In this document: positions 6,186 through 15,179 of the stretch, piece by piece
Numbering within the stretch: position 1 is the first letter of the stretch
Layout of the letters: every line of letters starts with the position of its first letter
Source: Prevotellaceae bacterium
GTDB taxonomy: Bacteria; Bacteroidota; Bacteroidia; Bacteroidales; Bacteroidaceae
NCBI GenBank assembly: GCA_022508635.1
Contig: JAFLUV010000038.1
Location: forward strand, 1 to 15,206
Reading direction: 5' to 3'
DNA: 15,206 nucleotides
The notes under the pieces: generated by a model
The model's database searches: none
Seen by the model: only the letters and a program-made list of their open reading frames with translations
What the model was told of the DNA's origin: nothing
Made by a program: the position numbers and the translations under genes

Positions 6186-8279
6186 TTACGATATCTGGCT
6201 CCAGTCTTGATGCTCTTTCCGCAGTTCCTGCAGGTGTCGGTGGAGTAGGGTATTCTCTGTAGCTTGCAGGTCGGGGTCTGCATCAAGGACAAAAGCAGCT
6301 GTGTCACGAGCCAGTTGTACGAGCTGTCCGTCGCGCCCCAGATTGGCAAGCCGGAGATTGAAAGCAATGCCGCTCTGCTGCGTTCCCTCCAGGTCTCCCG
6401 GACCGCGCAACTTCAAATCGGCCTCTGCTATCTCAAAGCCGTCGTTCGTTTCAGTCATTATTTGCAGGCGCTTGCGCGTTTCCGCCGAAAGTTTGAAGTT
6501 TGAGACCAATATGCAGTAGGACTGCTCTGCACCGCGTCCCACCCTGCCACGCAGCTGATGCAACTGCGCTAAACCGAAGCGCTCGGCATTCTGGATAATC
6601 ATTACTGACGCATTCGGAACGTTCACACCGACCTCGATGACCGTCGTTGCGACCAGAATCTGCGTCTCGCCCGTGACGAATTTCTGCATCTCTGCATCCT
6701 TCTCTGCAGGCTTCATCTTGCCGTGCACCATGCTAAGGCGATACTGCGGAAAGATTTCCTGAAGGTGGACATACTCATCTTGCACGTTCTTCAGGTCGAG
6801 TTTCTCGCTCTCCTTCACTAACGGGAAGACGAAATAGGCCTGATGCCCTGCCTCTATCTCGCGGACGACGCCACGATAGAGCTGTTCTGGCTGGTTTTCA
6901 TAGATGTGTATAGTACGGATTGGCTTGCGTCCGGGTGGCAATTCGTCGATGATGGAAACGTCCAGGTCGCCGTAGAGTGTCATTGCCAATGTGCGTGGAA
7001 TGGGTGTTGCCGTCATGACAAGGACATGGGGGAAGATATGTCCTTTGTTCCAAAGCTTCGCGCGCTGTGCCACGCCGAAGCGATGTTGCTCGTCAATAAT
7101 GACAAGCCCAAGGTTCTGGAACTGCACGTTGTCCTCAATGACGGCATGCGTGCCGATTAGGATGTTGACTTTCCCCTCGGAAAGCCCTTCCTCAATGGCC
7201 TTGCGGCTTTTCCCCTTGATACTTCCCGTCAACAGTTCAACGCGGACAGGCATGTCGCGCAGGAAATTGCGGAACGTCTGCAAATGTTGCTCTGCCAGTA
7301 TCTCGGTGGGAGCCATGATACATGTTTGGCATCCGTTGTCGACAGCAATAAGCATCACCATGAGAGCCACCAGTGTCTTGCCGCTGCCTACGTCACCTTG
7401 CAGAAGACGGTTCATCTGCCGCCCGCTTCTCATGTCTGCATGTATCTCACGTATGACGCGCTTTTGTGCCTCCGTCAAGGGAAAAGGAAGATAGTGGCGG
7501 AAAAAGGTATTGAAAGCCGTACCTACGCGAGTGAACTGCTGCCCTATGCGCTGTTGCTGCCGTTTACGGGCATAGCCCATAATGACAAGCTGAATAAAGA
7601 AGAGTTCCTCGAACTTCAGTCGCATGTTGGCAGCAGAGAGTTCGTCTGCAGTGGTAGGGTAGTGTGCAGCGTGCAAAGCCTTATCAAGGGGCATAAGGTG
7701 TAGCCGTTCGATGATATAGCCGGGCAATGTCTCGGGAATCGCAGTGAGCTTGCTGAAGAGTGAGCTTGTGAAGCATTCTATTGAGCGTGACGTCATGCCT
7801 GCTTTCTTCATGCGCTCTGTCGTAGAGTAGTATGGCTGCATCTTCATCGCGCTGAGCGTCGTGGACTCAGGACTGTCAAGATCAGGATGGATAACGCTCA
7901 GCCTGCCACCATAAACACCCGGCCGCCCGAAAAGGATGTAATCCTTACGTATTTTTATGTTTTGCTTGATATAGCGAATGCCATGGAACCAAGTGACATC
8001 CAAGAACATTTCGCCATCCCAGAAGTGACCCGTCAGCCGGTGTCTCCGTCCTTCGCCCGTTTCCTCAAAGCTAAGAAACTGCCCCATTACTTGTACAAAG
8101 GGCATCTCTGTGGTCAACTCGCGAATTTTGTAGAGGCGACTGCGGTCGATGTGCTTATAGGGAAACGTATACAGCAAATCGTACCAAGTCTTGATGCCCA
8201 GCTCTGCTTCTAAAAGCTTTGCCCTTTTCGGCCCTATGCCTGGCAGATAAGTGATGGGGGTGTCTAATTCATGAAGCAT
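6186..8279 (-). CDS. recG: ATP-dependent DNA helicase RecG
   Basis: A superfamily 2 DNA translocase that remodels stalled replication forks and branched recombination intermediates. The 697-residue length is typical for Bacteroidales. The N terminus has the helix-hairpin-helix-like YLPGIGPKRA (11-20) and an OB-fold wedge domain (about 55-150). The helicase core shows LTEAQKR (268-274), Walker A GDVGSGKT (295-302), APTEILAEQH (323-332), the DEQH box (396-399), motif III MTATPIPRT (422-430), the ATTVIEVGVNVP block (544-555) and the arginine-finger motif QLRGRVGRG (575-583). The RecG C-terminal LRGPGDLEGTQQSG (624-637) is intact. It is the last gene of the leftward DJ-1/ispD/recG unit, and its start overlaps the ispD stop by 11 nt. 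Confidence 0.97.
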   Translation of the reverse strand: MLHELDTPITYLPGIGPKRAKLLEAELGIKTWYDLLYTFPYKHIDRSRLYKIRELTTEMPFVQVMGQFLSFEETGEGRRHRLTGHFWDGEMFLDVTWFHGIRYIKQNIKIRKDYILFGRPGVYGGRLSVIHPDLDSPESTTLSAMKMQPYYSTTERMKKAGMTSRSIECFTSSLFSKLTAIPETLPGYIIERLHLMPLDKALHAAHYPTTADELSAANMRLKFEELFFIQLVIMGYARKRQQQRIGQQFTRVGTAFNTFFRHYLPFPLTEAQKRVIREIHADMRSGRQMNRLLQGDVGSGKTLVALMVMLIAVDNGCQTCIMAPTEILAEQHLQTFRNFLRDMPVRVELLTGSIKGKSRKAIEEGLSEGKVNILIGTHAVIEDNVQFQNLGLVIIDEQHRFGVAQRAKLWNKGHIFPHVLVMTATPIPRTLAMTLYGDLDVSIIDELPPGRKPIRTIHIYENQPEQLYRGVVREIEAGHQAYFVFPLVKESEKLDLKNVQDEYVHLQEIFPQYRLSMVHGKMKPAEKDAEMQKFVTGETQILVATTVIEVGVNVPNASVMIIQNAERFGLAQLHQLRGRVGRGAEQSYCILVSNFKLSAETRKRLQIMTETNDGFEIAEADLKLRGPGDLEGTQQSGIAFNLRLANLGRDGQLVQLARDTAAFVLDADPDLQATENTLLHRHLQELRKEHQDWSQIS

Positions 8280-8949
8280 AATGGGAATAACGACAAAGGT
8301 CTGCAGGAGTTGTCAGCTTGATGTTCTCCCTGTTGCCTTCTATCATCATAATTGTCCTGCCCATGGCTTCCACGACAGATGCATCGTCGGTGAAAGTCTC
8401 CGAGAAGGGCTGCCGATAGGCTTCCTTCAGCAGAGCGAGCGGGAATGTCTGTGGTGTCTGAACCAGACGGTACTCATCGCGAGGTTGGGTAACACTGCTT
8501 CCGTCAGGAAGTATCTGGCGAATCGTCTCAACGACCGGCACGACCGGCACGACTGCCTTCCCCTCTGCTGCCGCAGTATAACAACGCTGTATCGTATCAG
8601 TAGAGACGAAAGGACGAACGCCATCGTGAACGCCAACCACTGCATTGCCATCTTCTGGCAGAAGATCCAATCCGTTCCTGACGCTGTGAAAGCGCATCTC
8701 ACCGCCACTCGCTATCAGTTCAGGAGAGCGAAATCCATATTTCTTGCAAAGTTCCTTCCAATAGCCATGCTGGTCTGCAGGAAGCACAAGCACAATCTGC
8801 ACACCTTCAAGAGCCTTGCGGAAAGCCTCGATAGTGTGCATAAGTACGGGTTTCCCGTCAATAGGTAAAAATTGCTTAGGAATGTCTCCACCCATGCGAA
8901 GTCCTTTACCACCTGCGACAATAATAGCGTAAGCCTTATATTTGACCAT
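8269..8949 (-). CDS. ispD: 2-C-methyl-D-erythritol 4-phosphate cytidylyltransferase
   Basis: It transfers CMP from CTP to 2-C-methyl-D-erythritol 4-phosphate in the non-mevalonate (MEP) pathway to isoprenoid precursors, so the organism probably uses that route. The 226 residues match the family. The CTP-binding loop AGGKGLRMG (12-20) is followed by PKQF (K25). HDGVRPFV (108-115), the basic segment around R157 before LVQTPQTFP, TDDAS (187-191) and a C-terminal K211 in IKLTTP agree with IspD active-site residues (E. coli K27, R157, K213). The ATG at 8949 lies 11 nt after the DJ-1-family stop codon, and the 3' end overlaps recG by 11 nt, so the three genes are tightly packed in one transcript. 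No Shine-Dalgarno sequence is evident. Confidence 0.96.
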   Translation of the reverse strand: MVKYKAYAIIVAGGKGLRMGGDIPKQFLPIDGKPVLMHTIEAFRKALEGVQIVLVLPADQHGYWKELCKKYGFRSPELIASGGEMRFHSVRNGLDLLPEDGNAVVGVHDGVRPFVSTDTIQRCYTAAAEGKAVVPVVPVVETIRQILPDGSSVTQPRDEYRLVQTPQTFPLALLKEAYRQPFSETFTDDASVVEAMGRTIMMIEGNRENIKLTTPADLCRYSHYAS

Positions 8950-8960
8950 TTTCAGGGACT

Positions 8961-9515
8961 TTACTTTGTCAGTTCCTCGTATATCATTCCTTTACGCAGA
9001 GACAAGGATGTTCCCTCTCCAAGAAGATAGTCAACGATAGTATAGCCAAATTCGAAGGCTGCTGCAGGTCCTTTGCCAGTGATGATGTTACCGTCGCGCT
9101 CCACGATAGCACTGGTGCAAATGGCATCCTTCAGTTCGGGTTCCACACCAGGATAGCATGTGGCGCGATGACCCTTAAGTAGTCCTAAATGACCGAATAC
9201 CAACGGAGCAGCACAGATGGCAGCTATGGCACCGCCTGCCTCGTGGTGGCGTACGATGGCCTCTGTCAGAGGTTGGCAGGCATCCAGATTAGTTGCGCCG
9301 GGCAGACCGCCGGGCAGTACGAGCATCTGTGCCTGTTGGAAATCAACGTCGCAGAGCAACATGTCGGCTACGATACTGACACCATGAGCGCTCATTACTG
9401 TGTGTTCGCCAGTAATGGATACTGTTCGCACTTCTATTGAGGCACGGCGCATGATATCAACAGGTGCTATAGCCTCGATGTCCTCGAATCCTGTGGCTAA
9501 AAAGACATAAATCAT
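8961..9515 (-). CDS. DJ-1/PfpI family protein (YajL/ThiJ-like)
   Basis: A 184-residue single-domain member of the DJ-1/PfpI superfamily, expected to be a small cytoplasmic flavodoxin-like protein. The nucleophilic cysteine is C101 in AAICAAP, at the nucleophile elbow (C106 in human DJ-1). The supporting acidic residue is E14 in GFEDIEA (E18 in human DJ-1). PVDIMRRA (18-25), VLPGGLPGA (66-74) and the C-terminal GKGPAAAFEF (147-156) further place it in the DJ-1/YajL subgroup rather than among PfpI proteases. Proposed roles for this subgroup (chaperone, oxidative-stress protein, glyoxal-adduct repair) are disputed, so none is assigned. It is the first gene of the unit with ispD and recG, transcribed divergently from nadK. 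Confidence 0.92.
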   Translation of the reverse strand: MIYVFLATGFEDIEAIAPVDIMRRASIEVRTVSITGEHTVMSAHGVSIVADMLLCDVDFQQAQMLVLPGGLPGATNLDACQPLTEAIVRHHEAGGAIAAICAAPLVFGHLGLLKGHRATCYPGVEPELKDAICTSAIVERDGNIITGKGPAAAFEFGYTIVDYLLGEGTSLSLRKGMIYEELTK

Positions 9516-9588
9516 AATTATATTACTATATTAAGGTTATATAAGGGTTTGAGTTTAGAGTCAAGTATGACAAAATTACTGTTTATGC

Positions 9589-9620
9589 TTTGCAAAGTTA
9601 GGAAAAAAACTGTAACTTTG
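9589..9620 (+). promoter_or_regulatory. Bacteroidetes-type promoter for the nadK operon
   Basis: TTTG at 9589-9592 is followed after 20 nt by TAACTTTG at 9613-9620. Predicted transcription starts near 9627, so the leader before the nadK ATG at 9643 is only about 16 nt. The -33 element touches the leftward -7 element (9593-9600). Confidence 0.8.
9593..9600 (-). promoter_or_regulatory. Probable -7 element for the DJ-1/ispD/recG unit
   Basis: The minus strand reads TAACTTTG here, an exact -7 match, giving a predicted start near 9586 and a leader of about 70 nt to the ATG at 9515. No clear TTTG lies at the expected -33 position (about 9620), so this promoter is less certain than the rightward one. 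Confidence 0.5.
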
Positions 9621-9642
9621 CCTTCATAAAGGGAAATAATTT

Positions 9643-10536
9643 ATGGAAAAAGCTAAAAGATGTGCCATCTTTGGGAATACTTATCAACCGAAGAATAGTA
9701 CTGCGGTGTTAAAACTCTTTGACACATTGGTGCGTCATGACGCTATTCCACTTGTGGATCATCCTTTCTTCGACTTTCTGAGCAGTGAGATGCATATATC
9801 TCTCCCCGAATGTGAACTGATAACTGATGATGCATTCCAGGCTGACGTTGCTATTAGTATGGGAGGAGATGGTACGTTTCTGACAACCGCTATGAGGGTA
9901 GGCGAGAAGCAGATCCCCATCCTTGGTATTAACACTGGTCGTCTGGGTTTTCTGGCAGGCTTCTCGTTGGAGGACATTGTACAGACCCTTGACAGCTACT
10001 TTACTGGTCTTTTGTGCTGCGAAGCATGCAGCGTGCTCCAAGTAGAATACTCTGACGGAGAGTTGCCGGGCTATCCTTTTGCACTGAATGAGGTGGCTGT
10101 GCTAAAACGTGACGACAGTAGCATGATAAGCATCCGTGTGGACATCGATGGAGAGTTTCTTACGACTTATCAGGCTGATGGTCTCATTGTCAACACGCCT
10201 ACTGGTAGTACTGGCTATGCACTCAGCGTAGGTGGTCCCGTTATGCTTCCAGGTAGTCAGAATGTCGGTTTAGTGGCTGTCGCACCGCATGGACTCACTG
10301 TTCGCCCGTTGACATTGCCTGACAACCTCGAGATTTCACTTACCGTAAAAAGCCGTAATCACAATTTCCTGGTAGCGATTGACGGACGTAGTGTAGCGTG
10401 TCAGGATACTACCCGCCTGACCATACGTAAGGCTCCCTATCAAGTGCATGTGCTGAAACATCCAGATGCCTCATTCCTGCATACCTTGCGTAGCAAATTG
10501 TTTTGGGGAAGCGATGCCAGGGTGGTAGAACACTGA
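9643..10536 (+). CDS. nadK: NAD kinase
   Basis: It phosphorylates NAD+ to NADP+ in the cytoplasm, the only known de novo source of NADP. The 297 residues match the bacterial family. The diagnostic GGDGT motif is at 74-78 (D76 being the expected catalytic Asp), followed by INTGRLGFLAGF (96-107), the NE pair at 149-150, the glycine-rich TPTGSTGYALSVGGP (185-199), APHGLTVRPL (214-223) and a C-terminal IDG (246-248). The ATG at 9643 is close behind an exact promoter. It is the first gene of a rightward operon, 16 bp upstream of the ABC transporter gene. Confidence 0.96.
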   Translation: MEKAKRCAIFGNTYQPKNSTAVLKLFDTLVRHDAIPLVDHPFFDFLSSEMHISLPECELITDDAFQADVAISMGGDGTFLTTAMRVGEKQIPILGINTGRLGFLAGFSLEDIVQTLDSYFTGLLCCEACSVLQVEYSDGELPGYPFALNEVAVLKRDDSSMISIRVDIDGEFLTTYQADGLIVNTPTGSTGYALSVGGPVMLPGSQNVGLVAVAPHGLTVRPLTLPDNLEISLTVKSRNHNFLVAIDGRSVACQDTTRLTIRKAPYQVHVLKHPDASFLHTLRSKLFWGSDARVVEH

Positions 10537-10552
10537 AGACGAAACAACATTT

Positions 10553-12211
10553 ATGACGACGTCTATTTGTGACTTTTCTTTCTGGCTATGGCGTTCCTCC
10601 CGAGGACTTCGGCTTCAGGCTGTACTCAATGCTTTTATCGGTATTTTATCCGTATTTCTCGACTTCGTCTTTATTTATGTCACAAAGTGGACAATAGACA
10701 TTGCCACAGGTCGTATGGAGGGCAATTTGCAAACGGCAACCTATGCCCTGATTGCTGTCATGGCAAGCAAAATACTACTCTCTTTTGCCAATAAGTGGGT
10801 GAGTGCTCTACTTGGTGTGCGTTCGCAGAATATCTTACAGCAGCGATTGTTCACGCATTTGCTGCATAGTGAATGGGGTGGTCAGGAGTATCGTCATAGT
10901 GGCGACACACTTAATCGTTTAGAGCGTGATGTTCGCGACATAACAACTTGCATCACAGAAATATTACCTTCTTTTCTTGAAGCGTTATTTCGTCTTGTGG
11001 GTGCCTTTATCTACCTTTTCAGTATGGATGCTCGTCTGGCTTGCTTGCTTATTTGCATAGTGCCGTGCTTCTTTGTCCTGAGTAAGGTTTATGTACGCAA
11101 AATGAGAGGCATTACGCGTGATATTCGTTCTACCGAGAGCTGTGTGCAGAGTATTTTGCAGGAGAGTATTCAGCATCATGCCATTCTCAAAACTCTGGAG
11201 CGTACGGATACGATGATAAAAAGGCTAAAAGAGACACAAAGGCAGTTGCGAAGGCATGTCCGCCATCGTGCAATTTTCAGTAGCACCTCTGCCACCATAC
11301 TTTCTGTCGGGTTTAGCACTGGTTATTTGGTCACGTTTCTTTGGGGAGTAAATAGTTTGCAAGCAGGTATCATAACGTATGGTATGATGATATCCTTCAT
11401 CCAGCTTGTAGGGCAGATACAGGGGCCATTTCGCGACATGACGCGTTTTGTACCGCTACTCATTGGCTGCCTTACTGCCGGAGAGCGTCTGATGGAATTA
11501 GAAGAGTCTACTCTTGAGGAGGTGTCTGATCCCATTCTCTTCCCTGCGGGAGCTGGTATCCGCGTCACTGATGTCTGCTTTAGTTACAAAGCAGGAGATC
11601 GCCCTATTCTTTCACATTTCTCGTGCGACTTTCACAAGGGTTCTGTTACAGCTGTGCTTGGTGAAACGGGTGCCGGAAAGACGACGCTCATTCGCCTTAT
11701 TCTCGCTTTATTTCGCCCCATTGAGGGTAAGGTGGAGATGTACGACAAAGATTTATGTGTAAAAGTTTCGCCTCGGACACGTGTCAATCTTGTCTATGTT
11801 CCCCAGGGAAACACGCTTTTCAGCGGAACCATACGCGACAATCTCTTGCTCGGTAATCCAAGTGCTACAGAAGAAGATATGCGCGAAGCACTAGAGACGG
11901 CTTGTGCCAGTTTTGTAATGGAGTGTCCTGGTGGACTTGATGCTCTCTGTGGCGAGCTCGGTGTAGGTCTCAGTGAGGGACAGGCTCAGCGTATTGCTAT
12001 CGCTCGCGCTTTGTTACGAAAAGGCTCTGTACTGCTTTTGGATGAGGCAACCAGCGCCTTGGATATGCAAACGGAAAAACAACTTCTGCAGAATCTTAGT
12101 CGCCGCAGTAGCAACCAAACCGTTATATGTGTTACTCATCGCCCTGCCGTTATCGCTTATTGTTCACAGGTCATTGAGATGAAACGTGTCAGGTTCGAAG
12201 AAATTATATGA
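10553..12211 (+). CDS. ABC transporter, fused permease and ATP-binding domains (exporter type)
   Basis: A 552-residue half-transporter expected to work as a dimer in the inner membrane. The N-terminal half has hydrophobic segments at about 22-44, 63-82, 139-158, 161-181, 243-264 and 271-290, fitting a six-helix exporter domain. The nucleotide-binding domain has Walker A GETGAGKTT (370-378), Q-loop VPQ (416-418), Walker B VLLLDE (493-498, catalytic E498), a D-loop SALD and H-loop H529 in VTHR. The signature motif is LSEGQ (473-477) instead of the common LSGGQ, a known variant. Substrate cannot be predicted; lipid, peptide and drug exporters share this architecture. It follows nadK by 16 bp and overlaps the outer-membrane protein gene by ATGA. 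Confidence 0.92.
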   Translation: MTTSICDFSFWLWRSSRGLRLQAVLNAFIGILSVFLDFVFIYVTKWTIDIATGRMEGNLQTATYALIAVMASKILLSFANKWVSALLGVRSQNILQQRLFTHLLHSEWGGQEYRHSGDTLNRLERDVRDITTCITEILPSFLEALFRLVGAFIYLFSMDARLACLLICIVPCFFVLSKVYVRKMRGITRDIRSTESCVQSILQESIQHHAILKTLERTDTMIKRLKETQRQLRRHVRHRAIFSSTSATILSVGFSTGYLVTFLWGVNSLQAGIITYGMMISFIQLVGQIQGPFRDMTRFVPLLIGCLTAGERLMELEESTLEEVSDPILFPAGAGIRVTDVCFSYKAGDRPILSHFSCDFHKGSVTAVLGETGAGKTTLIRLILALFRPIEGKVEMYDKDLCVKVSPRTRVNLVYVPQGNTLFSGTIRDNLLLGNPSATEEDMREALETACASFVMECPGGLDALCGELGVGLSEGQAQRIAIARALLRKGSVLLLDEATSALDMQTEKQLLQNLSRRSSNQTVICVTHRPAVIAYCSQVIEMKRVRFEEII

Positions 12212-15141
12212 ACATTTTAAATCAAAACATGAATAAGTTTATAATTGTATGTATTTTTTTGTCTTTAGCATGTTTACCACTCCATGCTCAAAATACAAAA
12301 AAAGCTATGATTTGGGGAGAACTTATTGATAACTTTACCCGTGAATCACTAATTGGTGCAAAAGTTACGCTTCTCACGACAGACAGTGTAGCTGTAGACT
12401 CTATAATAACGAATAAGAGTAGTTGCGTTAACAATATTTGGGGGGCATGGTACTTTGAAGTCCCCTTCAAAATGGAAAAAAGTATCGTTAAGTTTGAGTA
12501 TAACGGTTACGAAACATGTTACATAGATATACCAGCCCATGCTTTCAAAGGACGCAATGACATGAAGCGCTTCGATGCCTATGCGCGCCGAATACCGCGC
12601 TCCCAGATGATGGATCGTGAACTAAAAGAGGTCACTGTGGCCGCTACGAAAGTGAAGTTTTATATGAGGAAAGACACACTCGTATTCAATGCCGATGCTT
12701 TCCAATTGGCTGAAGGTTCTATGCTCGACGCACTGATAAGGCAGCTCCCAGGAGCAGAATTAAAAGATGACGGACGTATCTTGGTAAACGGACGGCAAGT
12801 GGAAAGCCTGTTGCTCAACGGTGAGGATTTCTTCAAGGGAAATAACCGTATTATGCTTGACAATCTCCCTTCCTACATGGTTAATAACGTGCAGGTGTAT
12901 GAAAAACAAGGCGACATCAGTAAAATGATGGGGAAAAAAGTGGGTGACGAGCAATATGTGATGGATATAAAGTTGAAAAAGCAGTACAGCATTGGTTGGA
13001 TTGCCAATGCAGAGGGAGGATATAGTACTGAGAATCATTACTTGGGGCAACTCTTTGCCCTACGCTTTACCCCTCAGTCGCGTGTAACCCTTGTGGGAAA
13101 CATTAATAATGTGAATGATACCCGAAAGCCAGGGCAGAATAGCGAATGGACTCCTAATAGTATGCCGAGCGGTACACTTACCACACGAATGATGGCTGCC
13201 GACTATTTGGTTAAAGACAAATATCGTCACTATGAACTTTCTGGAAGTGCTGATGTGAATCACTCCGATGCCAGTAATTTGACACGCACTGCCGGCGAGA
13301 CTTTCCTGCCCGCAGGAAATACGTTCGAGCGTAGTGAGAATCTAACGAAGAGCCACAATGTGAAAATTAGCACGAATCATAAATTCAAGTTTACCCCTCG
13401 CGATGAATATCAACTCGTGATTTCTCCTAATTTTAATTATAGCCGTAGGGAAAGCAATAGTTATTATGCTGGTGCAACATTTATGGAAAATCCCGGTGAT
13501 TATACTACTGCTACCCTTATTGACAGCATACGCAATCCACAAGCTGGGGATTTGTTGCGTCGTCTTGCCGTGAACCGTACACTTACGGAAAGCCTAAATA
13601 ACAGCCGACGATATCAAGGCGGTCTGTCTGTCTCCAATGCAATAAAGTTAGGAGTGGATATGCTGGAAATAAGAGGAACTGTAAGTGGCTTTGACAATCA
13701 CCGTAACATGTTCGACCATTATTTATTGGATTATCCCTCCAATTCGTCTCTCCCTCAGGATTTTCGCAATCGATGGGCGAAGGGGAGGCCAGACCGTTCG
13801 TTGAATTATAGTGCGCGCGCCGTCTATAATTACTGGCCCAGTGGCCAGTGGTTGATACAGCCCGGTTATGCTTTCGGACAGAGTTTAACCCATAAGGACA
13901 ACACCATTTATCGCTTAGAACGCTTGGCCGGGTGGGGATACGGTACGGATTATCCGCTCGGCATGCTTCCCTCCGAACAAGAACAACTGGTTTCAGCCAT
14001 CGACGGCCAGAATAGTTATGAACGCCGAGAAACTGAGACATGGCATGAGATTGGTATTTACATCAAGGATGACCATTGGGCAAAAGGAACAGGAAACTAC
14101 TTTCATTTCGATGTAAGGTTGCCATTGACTATGATGCACAATCGCTTCGACTATATGCAAGCCGACTATGATAAAGTAACCACACGTAATACAGTTCTCT
14201 TCCAGCCATCGGCAAAATTGGAATATAAATGGCATAACTCCAAGCGTAGTATCTCATTTAATTATAGTATGCGGCAATCTACCCCCGATATGCTTGACTT
14301 GTTGGACGTCAAAAACAATGAGGATCCCCTCAACATATACCATGGAAATTCCGAGCTTAAGAATACAACCGTGCACACTTTTCACTTTGACCACAGAAAC
14401 AACAGCCCGCGGAAACAACGCACTTTTGGAGCTTACGCTGCCTACAATATCACCCAAAACGCCAAAGCAATGGGATATGTATATGATCGTTCCACAGGTG
14501 TCCGTAATTATAAACCAGAGAATGTGAATGGCAACTACTATGTTTATGGTGGTGTGAACTATTCTATGCCGCTTGATGCAAAAAAGCGATTGACATTCAA
14601 CACTTATACATTTGCGCAACTATACCATGGTGTGGACCTTATTTCTACAGACGTAGATGTCGTACCCTCGCGTTCTTCGGTGGACACTTATTGGGGTACG
14701 GAGACGATAAAACTGGATTATCGTTTAGGCAAGGTTACGCTTGGTGCGAAAGCCTATTGCTCATGGAACCGTGCCGTGAGCAAGCGTGAAGATTTTGTTC
14801 CCTTTACAGTCTGGGATTTTAACTATGGCCCCACCGTTCAAATAGAACTGCCTTGGAACATGCAAGTGGTAAGTGACCTGACGCTTTATAGTCGTCGCGG
14901 ATACGACGACCCAGCAGCAAATACGGATGATGTGGTATGGAATGCCCGTTTGTCAAAACGTATATTGAAAGGAGGGCTTACGTTCTCGGTGGACGCTTTT
15001 GATTTATTTGGGCAAATCTCGAATTTAACACAAACGGTAAACTCACAGGGACGCTTTGAAACTTTTCGTGATGTAACTCCTCGTTACGTAATGTTTCATA
15101 TAATTTACCGTTTGAACATAAAGCCCAAAACACGACAATAA
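12208..15141 (+). CDS. Outer-membrane beta-barrel protein, TonB-dependent-receptor-like
   Basis: A 977-residue Bacteroidetes outer-membrane protein. A signal peptide covers residues 1-28 (hydrophobic FIIVCIFLSLACLPL, cleavage near HAQ). A carboxypeptidase-regulatory-like beta domain follows (about 34-125, with ESLIGAKVTLL). A plug-like region at about 138-255 includes KEVTVAATK, QLPGAELKDDG, ILVNGR, LLLNGEDFF and NVQVYEK. The rest is aromatic-rich beta-barrel sequence ending in MFHIIYRLNI. This order matches the outer-membrane beta-barrel family related to TonB receptors (OMP_b-brl_3 type, by recall). I see no clear TonB box, and the ligand is unknown. The start at 12208 overlaps the ABC gene by ATGA. 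M8 at 12229 would give a more compact signal peptide (MNKFIIV...) and is a reasonable alternative. The gene appears intact. Confidence 0.88.
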   Translation: MNILNQNMNKFIIVCIFLSLACLPLHAQNTKKAMIWGELIDNFTRESLIGAKVTLLTTDSVAVDSIITNKSSCVNNIWGAWYFEVPFKMEKSIVKFEYNGYETCYIDIPAHAFKGRNDMKRFDAYARRIPRSQMMDRELKEVTVAATKVKFYMRKDTLVFNADAFQLAEGSMLDALIRQLPGAELKDDGRILVNGRQVESLLLNGEDFFKGNNRIMLDNLPSYMVNNVQVYEKQGDISKMMGKKVGDEQYVMDIKLKKQYSIGWIANAEGGYSTENHYLGQLFALRFTPQSRVTLVGNINNVNDTRKPGQNSEWTPNSMPSGTLTTRMMAADYLVKDKYRHYELSGSADVNHSDASNLTRTAGETFLPAGNTFERSENLTKSHNVKISTNHKFKFTPRDEYQLVISPNFNYSRRESNSYYAGATFMENPGDYTTATLIDSIRNPQAGDLLRRLAVNRTLTESLNNSRRYQGGLSVSNAIKLGVDMLEIRGTVSGFDNHRNMFDHYLLDYPSNSSLPQDFRNRWAKGRPDRSLNYSARAVYNYWPSGQWLIQPGYAFGQSLTHKDNTIYRLERLAGWGYGTDYPLGMLPSEQEQLVSAIDGQNSYERRETETWHEIGIYIKDDHWAKGTGNYFHFDVRLPLTMMHNRFDYMQADYDKVTTRNTVLFQPSAKLEYKWHNSKRSISFNYSMRQSTPDMLDLLDVKNNEDPLNIYHGNSELKNTTVHTFHFDHRNNSPRKQRTFGAYAAYNITQNAKAMGYVYDRSTGVRNYKPENVNGNYYVYGGVNYSMPLDAKKRLTFNTYTFAQLYHGVDLISTDVDVVPSRSSVDTYWGTETIKLDYRLGKVTLGAKAYCSWNRAVSKREDFVPFTVWDFNYGPTVQIELPWNMQVVSDLTLYSRRGYDDPAANTDDVVWNARLSKRILKGGLTFSVDAFDLFGQISNLTQTVNSQGRFETFRDVTPRYVMFHIIYRLNIKPKTRQ

Positions 15142-15152
15142 AGTTGGTATAT

Positions 15153-15179
15153 TAACGTGAGTTCGACGAATTCGTGTTA
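15153..15179 (+). other. Possible RNA hairpin downstream of the outer-membrane protein gene
   Basis: Eleven nucleotides after the last stop codon, TAACGTGAGTT (15153-15163) can pair with AATTCGTGTTA (15169-15179) across a CGACG loop. The stem has 8 Watson-Crick and 3 G-U pairs in the plus-strand RNA; the same positions would be A-C mismatches in minus-strand RNA. No U-run follows, so it is not a canonical intrinsic terminator. It might protect the mRNA 3' end, or belong to an element continuing past the window. The remaining bases to 15206 show nothing else I recognise. Confidence 0.35.

Noticed and set aside
8532..8553. Tandem 9-bp repeat CGACCGGCA inside ispD
   Set aside because: It encodes the VVPVVPVV strand region, which aligns with ordinary IspD proteins without an insertion. 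It is codon-level coincidence in a valine/proline-rich strand.
12229..12291. Lipoprotein signal at LSLAC in the outer-membrane barrel protein
   Set aside because: The residues before the Cys (S-L-A) do not make a proper lipobox, and a signal peptidase I-type site at HAQ follows. A lipid anchor is not expected on this kind of barrel.
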